Shown piece after piece: positions 11,352 to 20,940 of a stretch of 64,000 nt of DNA; position 1 is the first letter of the stretch; each line of letters starts with the position of its first letter. The stretch lies in contig CM066730.1 of assembly GCA_033961575.1 (NCBI GenBank), positions 139,651,523 through 139,715,522 on the forward strand, read 5' to 3'. Below the pieces are notes generated by a model that saw only the letters and a list, made by a program, of their open reading frames with translations, made no database searches and had not been told where the DNA came from. Source of the DNA: Aselliscus stoliczkanus. Lineage: Eukaryota > Chordata > Mammalia > Chiroptera > Hipposideridae. Both the position numbers and the translations under genes were made by a program.

Positions 11352-11769
11352 GCCGGGCCAGCTGAATGGCACATTGGTTAGAAGCTGGCTTGGGAAGCCA
11401 GCTCTGAGCAGCAGGTCCCTGGTTTGAATCTTACATATGAGGGCCAGTGACACTGCCCTCTATAGCTAAGGTGGTGAACAACAGCTCCACCTGAGCTGTG
11501 CAATCCCCGGTGATGGTGTTGGCTGCAGCCCCTGCTGCAGTGAGCTGCCATAGGCTACAGTGAGTGTCGGCAGCCAGCGTGAGTGGCTGGCAGCCAGCAT
11601 GAGCTGCCAAGAGCTGCTGTGAGAGGCCAGTGACCGATCTGCCTCACCCGGGAAGAGTGCAATGATAATACCAGTGAAGCAACGTCCTCCACAACTAGAC
11701 TGAAGAACAAAAGGACAGCAACTTGCCTGTTGTCCTCCCCCAATTCCCCAATAAAATCTTTAAAAAAAA
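11352..11769 (+). mobile_element. tRNA-derived SINE (long T+ form), nested in mariner
   Basis: Head 'gggccagctgaatggcacat' with A-box-like and B-box-like ('ctggtttgaatcttac') pol III promoter remnants. The middle is rich in repeated 'gagctgc'/'cagccagc' words. The end, 'ccccaataaaatctttaaa', has AATAAA followed by TCTTT, the hallmark of T+ SINEs. Flanked by imperfect duplications, 'aaaaaaagattagc' on the left and 'aaaaaaaagttagc' at 11762-11775, taken from mariner sequence. Same subfamily as the minus-strand copy at 22976-23428. Confidence 0.85.
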
Positions 11770-11788
11770 GTTAGCAAAATCGTTGCAA

Positions 11789-11813
11789 CAAGTTCGCGAA
11801 CTTAATTTTCAGA

Positions 11814-11815
<2 letters not shown>
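11789..11815 (-). repeat. Mariner right terminal inverted repeat
   Basis: Ends 'aattttcagacc'; inverted partner of 10832-10858. Directly followed by a TG/TA microsatellite. Confidence 0.8.

Positions 11816-11817
<2 letters not shown>

Positions 11818-11903
<86 letters not shown>
11818..11903. repeat. (TG)15 then (TA)27 compound microsatellite
   Basis: 30 bases of TG switch abruptly to about 55 bases of AT. It starts 3 bases after the mariner end. Confidence 0.97.
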
Positions 11904-11905
<2 letters not shown>

Positions 11906-11989
11906 GCTATCTAGTTTAGAAATTAATGAAAGATGTTCTCTCTGCATGAATGTACTTCATGTCTCTGGAATACAGATTCAGATAATTTC

Positions 11990-12240
11990 ATCAAATATCC
12001 ACTGAGCCTCCACTACATGCAAAACACTAGGTTAGAGATGTAGCCAAGAGACTGAATCAAACATATTCTTTGCTCTTCAGAAATTCATAAGCTATTTGGA
12101 CAGACGTATATGTTTACAAATAGTTCCAATGTCAGGAAAAGAGTGAGGCATTCTATGAAGAGTTAAAAATCACACCTTACAAGAGCATAGGAAAAGGGAG
12201 ACTCCAGTTGGGTGGATGTTGGAAGGCAACTATGCAATTT
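11990..12240 (-). mobile_element. L2-class repeat, antisense
   Basis: 'cactgagcctccactacatg', 'caaaacactaggttagagat' and 'tttgctcttcagaaattcat' follow the order of antisense L2 3' text (position, size, 'contents', then 'cctcaaggagctcac'). Decayed. Confidence 0.5.
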
Positions 12241-13225
12241 CATCTTTTCTATGCTTGTTTCCCTAGCAAAATTTAATTTGATTTTGAAGTGTATAGGTAA
12301 TAGTTAATCTTACATTTTACCATCTAATATTCTGAGATGTGACCAGAAGGCAAGACATTACCTGTTTGGAATGGAGAATTCATTTATCTGGGTCTTAGAG
12401 CAGTCATTTGTTCAATAGATTCATTGAATAGTACTATGAGCAAAATATTATGCAAAGGACTATGGGTAAGATAAAGATGATAGGCCACTTCTTATGACCA
12501 CTGTCCTCTTATAATTTAGTACTATTTGCAAAACACCATACTGAAGAGCTCAGGTTTTCATTTCCCAAATCACCTACATCTTTAACTACAGAGGAGAAAG
12601 TCACCCTTTTGTACTGAGCTTACACAACTCTTTAGAAGATATTTACATGGAGTTGTGTGGGAGGAACAAGATGGTTCAACTGATCAGATCAGCGAATTCT
12701 GCTCCAAAACTCAGTGGGAAGGCAAACGTTATAGCCAGGTTGCCTGTTAGAGCCAAATCACCAAGTTCAGCCCTCATTGTTCAAATCAGATCTTTGAACA
12801 AATCAGAGCTAGTTCCCAGGCCCTTAGAAATTCTAGTTGATGTTTACATTTTTCAAAACTAAAATAGAAAGAAAGGAAAAGGACTTTTCTAAAGAATCGG
12901 GGCATTTCAGAGTCACACCACCTTGTAAAATAATAAGTTTAATACACTAATAGATCTATTCTAAACATTTGCATAATGCAATTAGAGACTATTAGAATTG
13001 TCCTACTTTTCAAGTTCTTCCTTTGTCAGATACATACAAAATTATGTATCGATCAACACAGGAATTGAGTCTACATTACTTTCTTGAATTGACTCTTTCA
13101 CTACAATGAGTTCCTGTAAACTTGTATTTTAACTGACTTTTTCAAAAGACCAAGTAGGCAATGGTACCTTAAATTATTCTGCTTTAGAAAGAACTGGAGT
13201 TGTCTATGTTCCTTTGCTGATTGGC
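12241..13225. other. No gene seen; possible L2-like scrap at 12405-12540
   Basis: Mostly unassigned AT-rich DNA. 12405-12540 ('ttgttcaatagattcattga' ... 'ccactgtcctcttataattt') looks like another very decayed antisense L2 3' end. A 71-codon open frame at 12647-12862 has no domain. Confidence 0.4.
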
Positions 13226-13229
13226 ATTG

Positions 13230-13330
13230 CTAATTGTATTCAGAATGATAGCACCTCAAAGTTGGAAGAGACCACAACTGAAATTGAGTTCAACTCCCCT
13301 CTCCAATTGATGCTGCAATTTGTATTACAA
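13230..13330 (-). mobile_element. Ancient repeat scrap (tentative)
   Basis: 'cctcaaagttggaagagacc' and 'gagttcaactcccctctcc' resemble the same unassigned ancient family seen at 6560 and 40480. Low confidence. Confidence 0.3.
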
Positions 13331-13682
13331 AACAAAAGGCCATCAGAGACAGGCAGGTAAATTACATAAGTGGAGTCAGCTGGGAATGAGACAAGAGGGG
13401 TTGGTGGGGACTGCAGGAAACTGGAGAATGTTTAACCCTTAAGGAATATTTTCTGTCACGTAAGAGTTTAGGTCCAGTCTTGAAATATCTTCCAATTTTT
13501 CAGAAGAAGCCAGAAATCTGGATTTTATAAGGAATTGTCTGACTTTTCACAACTAATTAAAAATTTTTAATTAAAAGTCTTCCATAATCCAAGCATTATC
13601 TGAATTTTGATAATAAATAAATGACTAAAGCATGGTCCATATCCTCAAGAAGCTCAGAGCAATGTAAAATAAAACACATACT
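13331..13682. other. No gene seen; AT palindrome inside
   Basis: Unassigned DNA containing a perfect 20-base palindrome of A/T at 13554-13573. Confidence 0.4.
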
Positions 13683-13697
13683 AAAGAAAGTGAAGTC

Positions 13698-13784
13698 GGG
13701 CCGGCCAAGTGGCGCGGTGGTTAAGCGCTGGCCTGGGAAGCCAGTGGCCCTGGTTCGGTCCCACATATGAGGGCCAGTGATACT

Positions 13785-13812
<28 letters not shown>
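13698..13812 (+). mobile_element. Compact tRNA-derived SINE with poly(A)
   Basis: One tRNA-like module only: A box in 'agtggcgcggtggttaag', B box in 'ctggttcggtcccac', then 'gggccagtgatactgccctc' and a pure poly(A) of over 20 bases. A perfect 15-base target-site duplication (aaagaaagtgaagtc) lies at 13683-13697 and 13813-13827. The long A-run and perfect duplication mark it as one of the youngest insertions here. Confidence 0.93.
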
Positions 13813-13815
<3 letters not shown>

Positions 13816-13968
13816 GAAAGTGAAGTCATTTTATAAGCACTAACACAGAGATAGATAGAAAGGATTAGAAGAAAATGTGAGAATTTGAATTTTTCCCTAG
13901 TTGAAGGGTAGAATTTCCTCCAGGAAATAGCTTCTTGAAGGAGCTATTCCTTTTGAATTATGCCAAAA

Positions 13969-13980
13969 TACATACATACA

Positions 13981-14010
<30 letters not shown>
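13969..14010. repeat. (CATA)n microsatellite
   Basis: About ten uninterrupted tetranucleotide units. Confidence 0.97.
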
Positions 14011-14011
<1 letters not shown>

Positions 14012-14059
14012 TTACCTTTGTATGAGCAACAGGATAGAGTTATAGATATCCATGGCTTG

Positions 14060-14163
14060 GGCTGGCCGAGTGGCGCAGTGGTTAAGCGCTGGTTTGGGGA
14101 GCCAGTGGCCCCGGTTGGGGTCCCACATATGGGGGCCAGTGACACTGCCCTCAAAAAAAATAA
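14060..14163 (+). mobile_element. Compact tRNA-derived SINE
   Basis: Same structure as the copy at 13698: A box 'agtggcgcagtggttaag', B-box region 'ccggttggggtcccac', end 'ccagtgacactgccctc' plus a short A tail. A 14-base duplication 'atatccatggcttg' lies at 14046-14059 and 14164-14177. Confidence 0.92.
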
Positions 14164-14177
14164 ATATCCATGGCTTG

Positions 14178-14940
14178 TGCAGCAAAAGGTGAAAAGGATG
14201 ATGTAGCTGGAGATAAGGAAAGTGAAATGGGCAGTGGCTAGGTTGGGGACAGATTTATATTTCAAGGGAAGGAGTTTGTTCTCTGACCTGAGAGAATGAG
14301 ACATATACAATGATTGTAGGTAGGGTTATTATTTTTTGTATTAGAGGTGGTAGTAGTAGTAGTAATAATAGTAATAATAATAATAATAATTTTAATAATC
14401 GTATTTATTTGAGAAAATACCATGAGGGTAGCTAGGAATACTAATTAGAAATATTACACTGGAGTTAGGACACCAACTGAGAGATGAAGATCTAAACTCA
14501 GGTAATGACTGTGGGACAGAGTGAAAATCCTAATGACCAATTGTACCTAAGAGGCGAGTGGAAAACTAAATGACTGGTTACCCCGCCAACACAATTAAAA
14601 AAGGAAGAAGGAGAAATTCAGGAGGTGGGGAGAGCAGAAAAATGGTAGAAAGGGGGCAATGATACTATTAAAATATCATCTTGGAATTTTATGCTAGAAT
14701 GTTTCCTTATAACTTTGACTCATGGTCCTCCACTTGACTATGTTAGAATGAGGATCACTTCTACGTAACATTGTCTCTCCGTTTTGTTTTGTATCCTCAT
14801 CATCCCAATATCCCCATCCTAAGGCCTCTTGATTGTGTCTGGGTAGTCTGGGGACATCAAGGCTAGTCACAAAATAGGTTTCCACCAGCTCAGTGTGATG
14901 AGCCTTCTCTGTAGTGGGGCCTGAAAAAGGAACCCTTGAG
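14178..14940. other. No gene seen; (AGT/AAT)n simple sequence at about 14345-14395
   Basis: Unassigned except for trinucleotide simple sequence ('gtagtagtagtaataatag' and following). No coding or splice signal. Confidence 0.45.
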
Positions 14941-14944
14941 AAAG

Positions 14945-15145
14945 AGCCCCTTTCTAGTTAGGTGATCTAGGGCAAGTTTCTCATCTTCTCTTTGTCTCAG
15001 GTGCTTAACTGTAAAGTAGGGATACTAATAATAGCTCCTATTTCAAAAATATGTTGTGAAAGCATAATGAGTTATTATAAGTAAAGAACTTAGTACCAAG
15101 AACATAGAAAGCACTTGATGAATGTCAATTTTTGTTGATGTTGTT
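14945..15145 (+). mobile_element. MIR SINE, 5'-incomplete
   Basis: 'gtgatctagggcaagtttct', 'gtgcttaactgtaaagtagg', 'atgttgtgaaagcataatga' and 'gaaagcacttgatgaatg' are the MIR core and 3' half in order. Confidence 0.7.
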
Positions 15146-15395
15146 TAGTGAATCTAATTTAGATCATAAACTAATGTAGATACAAAATCAGAATTTTGAA
15201 GATACCATATTCCATTCATTTTCTTCTGAATTTAGGAAGGAGAAAGCGAAGCTTTAAGTGCCAAAGAAATAGCGCTCCTGGTCAGACTCTCTGGACATAT
15301 GTGCTGAGGGAGCCATGTGCTAATGAACATATTCATTCGGTCAGTCATTATCTTGTTCACTTATCAGTCCCTTATCTCTCTGTCTACCTACTCAT
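15146..15395. other. No gene seen
   Basis: Unassigned. Confidence 0.4.
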
Positions 15396-15399
15396 CTCA

Positions 15400-16004
15400 C
15401 TCAACAGATAGTTAATGCAGGTCTACCATTTGCCAGGCACTGTGCTATTCTACACATTAAGAGCCCCCAGAAGACACAGGCTTGTTGGAAACACAGAGGG
15501 ATAATTAAGTAAATATTATAATATAATATAATATAATATAATATAATATAATATAATATAATATAATAATAATATGGTACAGTAAGTGATACATGGAGCC
15601 CCCTCCCCTGCAAAAAAATAAAAATATAAAAAATCCATAGGGAGCATAGAGGATAACTTGTTTTTCCTGTGGGCATAAGTCATTTGAGTTGGGTTTTAAG
15701 AAAAGGATAAAGTATCTAAGACAAGGAGACCTGTCTATGCAAAGTGGCAGAGGTGCCAGAGAGCCAAGTGGTTAAGAGTAATAGCCTGTAGGTAAATTCA
15801 TTGGGAGAGGAGCACAAGGAGAACGAAGGAGCAGTTAAGAGATGGAGTTAGAAATCCAAGAACTTTGAATCCAACACTAAGGAGACTGGGCTCTTTCCTG
15901 TGGGCAGCGGGGGAGCCCTGGAGGTATTTGAGTGACATACTGAAACTTGCATTTTTAGAAGAATCCCCTGAGTAGTACTGCGGATAATAAGAAAGGAGCA
16001 GCTA
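15400..16004 (-). mobile_element. L2-class ancient repeat, antisense, interrupted
   Basis: 'accatttgccaggcactgtg' starts it. 'gtcatttgagttgggtttta', 'atgcaaagtggcagaggtgc' and 'gggggagccctggaggtatt' follow the order seen in the copy at 33.5-34.4 kb. A pentanucleotide microsatellite (15514-15574) sits inside, and the trimeric SINE at 16005 interrupts the far end. Confidence 0.5.
15514..15574. repeat. (ATAAT)n pentanucleotide microsatellite
   Basis: About ten tandem units of a five-base A/T motif inside an L2-class repeat. Confidence 0.95.
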
Positions 16005-16517
16005 GGGCTGGCCAAGTGGCTCAGTTGGTTAGGAGTTAGCTTAAGAGCACGAGCTCTGAGCAACAGGGCTGCCAGTTCAATTCCCACATGGGCCAGTGAG
16101 CTGCGCCTGAGCTGAACCACTGCTGAGCTGCCAACAGGTGGCAGGATGGCTCAGCTGGTGAGAGAGCACATTCTCCTAACAAGATTACCTGTTCGGTGGT
16201 GGGCTATGCCCGCCTGCAACTAACACTGAACTCTGCACCTTGAGCTGAGCTGCCGCCTGGATGGCTCAGTGGATATAGCAGGCGCTCATAACAACAAGGC
16301 TGCTAGTTGGACTCTTGCATGGGATGGTGGCTATACCCACTAGCAACTAAGATTGTCACACAGCATATTGATCTTAGAGGCCATGAGCTGCAGACGGGCA
16401 GCCGGATGGCTTCTGGCACCCTCCACAACTAAGATTGAAGAACAACTTGGTTGGTCCCCTGCCCCAATTTCCCAACACTGTTTCCCTCCCCCAGTTCTCC
16501 AATTAAAAAAAAAAAGG
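16005..16517 (+). mobile_element. Long tRNA-derived SINE with three tRNA-like modules
   Basis: Module 1 begins at 16005 with A box 'tggctcagttggttagg' and B box 'ccagttcaattcccac'. Module 2 (about 16134) repeats 'atggctcagctggtgag' and a worn B box near 'acctgttcggtgg'. Module 3 (about 16253) repeats 'atggctcagtggatatag' and 'gctagttggactcttgc'. A tail with 'cctccacaactaagattgaa' leads to the A-run, which follows 'ccaattaaaa', a broken form of the AATAAA end seen in sister copies. The duplication 'aagaaaggagcagct' (15989-16003) versus 'aagaaaggagaggct' (16518-16532) differs at two bases. Confidence 0.87.
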
Positions 16518-16532
16518 AAGAAAGGAGAGGCT

Positions 16533-17035
16533 GCAGTTCTTCATTATCTCTCTTCAGCTCCCCAAGAACACTGGAAAATGATCATTCACAGGAAATGTTT
16601 GTGAAGCTAGTAAAAAACTGCAGGAATTTACTAACACCTCCTCCTCCCTGCCTTTCCTCCAAATCTTTAAAATTCAGTAAGTCTGTGTTAGAGTAGGTCT
16701 TGAGATGTTAATGACTTTAACTAATTGTCAACACTGGCAATTACAATGACTGATACCTTATCATTTCTTACAATGAGCAATGCTAATTAAAATTGATTGT
16801 GCTAAAGCTTTAGCAGCAACTGTATCCCCCACCTCCACCTATTTTTTGTTTAAAACATGAGTTTATTGTGCTGATTTGGTGAAAGACACAAGGCAGGCTT
16901 ATTATCCCCGTGTTTATTTCTCAGTTCTGCTTGTGTACCACATTAGCAGTAATCATGAAATGTCAGGAAAACAGTAGAAAGAACTGAATTTGTGGCATAA
17001 GAAAGATCCCAAATGTTGACTGATTGATTGACTGA
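16533..17035. other. No gene seen
   Basis: The first part probably continues the L2-class repeat interrupted by the SINE. The remainder is AT-rich and unassigned. Confidence 0.4.
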
Positions 17036-17039
17036 TTCA

Positions 17040-17200
17040 CTTTTTATTCATTCATCGGACAGAGCCTTTATCGGACATCTATTATGTGCCAGGAACTGTG
17101 CTAGGCTCCCAGGATGCTAATGAAAAGGCTCTGATTTGAGGAATATGCAGCCTACTGTGAGAGGCAACTCATTACAAGATAATTGCCTAAGTATGTAAAT
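17040..17200 (-). mobile_element. L2 3' end, antisense
   Basis: 'ttcattcatcggacagagcc', 'atctattatgtgccaggaac' and 'tgtgctaggctcccaggatg' are the classical antisense L2 3' terminus. Confidence 0.65.
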
Positions 17201-18595
17201 GTCATCATTTACAGATTAGCTCTGCCTGTGAGAGAGCAGTTAGATTTCACAGAGAGGGTGACTGACTTTTGGAATGGGCTTCAAAATGGGAGCAGGTGCT
17301 TCTTTCTCTGACATTTATTATTACTCTTTGACTATACCCAGTGAATTTGCAAGAATTTATGTGTTTCAGAGGAAGAGCCCATGTAGTGTCATAATGATAA
17401 ATTAGCCAGAGAATTCAGGAATCATGGCCTGGAAAGGGAAGGTGGCATGAAATATGTAAACACCGAGAGAAGTTAAAGGAATCCATCACCTATTCCAAAG
17501 GATGAGAATATCATGCTGAGATGCAGGGTGCCTAGTGGACAATACAGGCGAATGCTCTGGTGCTGCAGCTCAGGTGAACACTGACTGGGTATCATAGGGG
17601 TACTCTGTCCAGGCTCCACTTTAGGACTGAGGCATTCCTATTCTCTCCCAGGTGCTGGGAGTAGTGGCCACTAACGGTGGTAGCTGAGTCCCTGTTTAGG
17701 CACTGCCTTTGGCACAAGGGAGTTGTTTTGCCCACGGTTAAGCCTCTGCCTTAGCAGGTAGCTTGTAGTCACGAACTGGTTGATGGTGGTGGGGCACAGG
17801 AACCCAACCCCTTGCCTAGATCTGAGACAATTATGAAGTCATCCCAACCCCTGCAGCCAGCTTCCTGGAGGGTCAGTGGAGGCACCACAGTTCAGCATAT
17901 CCTTCTGCTGAGTCCTCCTCACCACCTCTGTTACAGATATCATTTCAGAGAGCAGTCCTTGGCACACGTCCTACCTGCAGATCTCTGGGTCTCGGGTCTA
18001 TTCCGTAGGGAACCAGGTGTAAAACTATGTGCTCTATTTTGGGGATTCAACAATGCAAGAGAGAAGGTCTCTGACCTCAAATGATGTACATTTTGGGGGG
18101 GGGGATTGGGCTTCTAAGGGCAATGCATAGGACTGGAAAACTGTTACACCTGTGAAACACATGAACAGAAGGAGGAGAAAGGAAAACAAGACTTCCGAGT
18201 CCACGATCTAAATGGTCCTCAGTGGATACAATTTGTGGGTGTTAGAGTACTCCCTGAATTCATGATGTCTTTTGAGTTAATGAGTGTGAGGTTATTAGGG
18301 ATCATAGGAAAAAACATCTCCTTCCTAGATCAACTCGTGATCCAGACATCATTTCCTTGTTTAAAAGGAGATGAATTTATGACCCCCCCAAACCGGCACA
18401 TTCCAACTGCTTTCCTAAAAAATCCTTCCTTATATTTTGCTAAAGGCTTTTCATTAGTTCTGTTCTTTGCATTCACTGAATTGCCTCCTTTTTTCTTTTC
18501 TTTCTTTCTTTTTTTTTTTAATTTGAGAGCCTTTTAGTTATTTGAAAACAAATAATGACTTATACATTAAAATTATTATTTTTTAAGTTTTAGGA
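17201..18595. other. No gene seen
   Basis: Unassigned. Two open frames (17812-18084, 18235-18537) have no recognisable domain and no flanking splice sites. T/C-rich stretch at 18488-18520, and a G run near 18095-18104. Confidence 0.4.
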
Positions 18596-18599
18596 GATA

Positions 18600-18855
18600 A
18601 TGGAAATCTGAGCATGTACTGGGTATTTGTGGGTATTAAAGAATGTTTAAAGGTATGATAATAGTTCATGTTTAAGTTAAAAAAATATATTTTATGTATA
18701 TTGAATATTTATGGGTGGGGGGGGATTGGTTGGGCTATAGATTAAACAAGATTAGCCAAGAGCTGTTCATTGTTGAACTGAATAACAAGGGTTCATTACA
18801 CTTTTCTGGTACTTACTAGAAATGCTTGAAATTTTCCAAAATTATATTTACTACA
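18600..18855 (+). mobile_element. Old L1 3' end
   Basis: Sense L1M-type 3' end: 'ggattggttgggctatagat', 'agctgttcattgttgaactg', 'agggttcattacactttt' and 'tgaaattttccaaaattat'. No ORF2. Confidence 0.65.
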
Positions 18856-18864
18856 TTTTTATCT

Positions 18865-19000
18865 TATTAAAACAATGCATGCACATCACTGAAAAAAGTC
18901 TTAAGGACAGAAAGGCTTATAATGAAAAGCAACAGTCTCCTGCCTACTTCCTTCTGCAGCCGCACTCTCCAGAGGCAACTAGTTTTAACCTTTTTTGGGG
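18865..19000 (-). mobile_element. Old L1 3' fragment, antisense
   Basis: 'acagaaaggcttataatgaa', 'agcaacagtctcctgcctac' and 'ctccagaggcaactagtttt' match antisense L1M-type 3' text. Abuts the sense L1 end at 18855. Confidence 0.6.
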
Positions 19001-20215
19001 AATGGGCAGAGATTACCTCTCTGTGTCTACATTAACTGATTATCAAGCTTCTAATAGTTTTCTCTAAATTGCCTGTGGTCACCTGTGGAGACCAGTGAGG
19101 ATTTTGTCCATTTCATAAACCCACTCTTCCCAATATATATTCTCAGCTCCTTCTCAGGTCTCCTTTGCTTCCCACGGCATGCTTCACATCTATTTCTTGT
19201 TCTTCCATAGCCAGTCTCTCCTGGCTCCCAGTTTTGTAAGCCAATGCCATTACTGAGCTCACCCTTCCACCCACATTTCTCCCCTACATCCCAAACTGAT
19301 AGCATCTGTTTTCTGCCCCACAACCATTAATAAGTCTTCAGTGAATTATTGGTAGTGTTATCCCAGACTTAAAAATGAGTCATGACATTTGAATTATTAT
19401 CACCTTATAATAGTGTTCAAAGTAGAGCCAAGTATTATGACCAGATTAGGCTTCCTTCTCTTCAGACCCTATGAGTAGGTCTCAATCCTTGCAGAGAAGA
19501 AAGACTTCAACATCAAGTTTAAATGGAATCTCCTTTTTCATACTCAACCAGTTGCCTTTCTTAAGTACCAGCATTTACCAAGCTTTGGACGATACCATTT
19601 AACCCTTGACATCCCATCACCATCCCTACCTCTACCTCTACTTGATTTTACCTGATGACCTCCTTCTTTGGACTCTCCTAATCTAACAGCTATTGTCCTA
19701 TGACTTTCTTGGGTAGGATATTCTGTTGTATGGGTCTCATGACATTCTTTTTCTTCATTACTACCTTGTTTTGCAAGATAGCTTTTTAAGAAAGGCAGGT
19801 AAACTTACTGAGTCCCTGCCTGTGGGGCTGACTCTTCCATCTACAGGATTCAAATTAATTTCCTGGTTTTCATCCTTATTTCTCACTCCACATCTGTGGA
19901 AACACTTGAGAATTCAGGAGTGCAGGAGAACTATCTTCATTCATCAGTAATCAGCCTCCCATCTCTGTTTTTCAGCAACCTTTTGAAATCTCTCATCTAC
20001 TGAAAGTTCCTTTTCTGTGTTTGGCATAGTTTTTATTTCTTCACCATATGTTTAATGTAGTACCAAAAGGGTGAAGATATCAAACCATGTTTTATTCTTG
20101 TCATCTTGGACCAGATGCCTCTCCTTGCACTTATATATTTTTTAATAAATACCCCTGGCTGCTCCACCCACTTTTTGTAATATCCTCAATGGTCACTGCA
20201 GAAATCCATAGACAG
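19001..20215. other. No gene seen
   Basis: Unassigned, pyrimidine-rich in parts on this strand. Open frames here are short and domain-free. Some text (19440-20000) could be a decayed L2 sense copy, which I cannot confirm. Confidence 0.4.
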
Positions 20216-20218
20216 GAC

Positions 20219-20692
20219 TGTTACGGGTTGAAGTATGTTCCCCTCCCTCTCCCCCACCTCCCAAACAAGGCATGTTGAAGTCCTAACACCCAATACCTTA
20301 GAAAGTGATCTTATTTGCACGTAAGGTTGTTGCAGATATAATTAGTTAAGATGAGGTCATAGGGTAGCCCCTTAATCCAACATGACTGTGTCCTTATAAG
20401 AAGACAGCCATCTGAAGACACAGAGACACAGAGGGAGAGTGCCATGTGATGATGAAGGCAGAGATTGGAGTTCTATAGCTAAAAGCCAAGGAATACCACC
20501 AGATTGCCAGAAAACCACAAGAAGCACCAAAAGTTAAGGAAGGAGTCTCCTCTAAGTTTCAGAAGAAGCATGGTCCTGCCAAAATAATTAGTTTGGACTT
20601 CTAGCCTGCAGAATGTGAGACAATGTATTTCTATTGTTTTAAAGCAAAGTTTATGGCACTTTGTTATGGTAGCCCCAGAAAACTAACGCAGA
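20219..20692 (+). mobile_element. MLT1-type LTR (ERVL-MaLR), solo
   Basis: Starts 'tgttacgggttgaagtatgt'. It carries 'catgttgaagtcctaacacc', 'gttgcagatataattagtta', 'gtccttataagaagacag', 'cagattgccagaaaaccac', 'ggacttctagcctgcagaat' and ends 'ggtagccccagaaaactaac'. Complete solo LTR of a long-dead endogenous retrovirus-like element; no internal genes are present. Confidence 0.88.
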
Positions 20693-20940
20693 TAGAGAGA
20701 GACAACAATTAAGAAGTTGATAAAGCATTCACTTTAGAGATATGGAGGTAACCTGAGGAAATACCTCCCCCCAAAACATGTTTAGAATTAGTTACCTCTG
20801 AAAAGTGAGAAGGAGGTAGAAAGTAGGTACAGGACTTGCTTTTCATTGTAAGCCTGTCTGTACTACAGCACTGTTTTCAGCCATTTTCTTTCTTCCATAG
20901 GCTTCATTCTGATGTATGATCTAGTCTGTCAACATCTGTG
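20693..20940. other. Unassigned spacer between two LTRs
   Basis: About 250 bases with no recognised element. The two flanking LTRs differ in type, so it is not a proviral interior. Confidence 0.5.

Larger units (their letters stand above)
10832..11815 (-). mobile_element. Mariner-like DNA transposon, internally deleted
   Basis: Both terminal inverted repeats are readable: left 'ggtctgacagttaagtttgt' at 10832 and, reverse-complemented from 11815, 'ggtctgaaaattaagttcgc'. The first 27 bases agree at about 22 positions. After removing the nested SINE (11352-11769), about 566 bases remain, against roughly 1.3 kb for a full mariner, so most of the transposase N-terminal half is gone. Read on the minus strand, the rest encodes a decayed C-terminal transposase part: a 'PDLAPNDIFLYPKIK' block containing the last catalytic aspartate position, and an HHNAPAH block at 11203-11183 where the family has HDN. 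Stops and frameshifts make it non-coding. The plus-strand open frame at 10870-11226 is only the shadow of this fragment. Confidence 0.85.

Noticed and set aside
11723..12005. Cys-Val and Ile-Tyr repeat open frames
   Set aside because: Pure translation of the TG/TA microsatellite.
13698..13790. Possible tRNA gene from A and B boxes
   Set aside because: The flanking target duplications, poly(A) tail and poor cloverleaf arms show a tRNA-derived SINE, not a tRNA gene. The same applies to 14060, 16005 and 51452.
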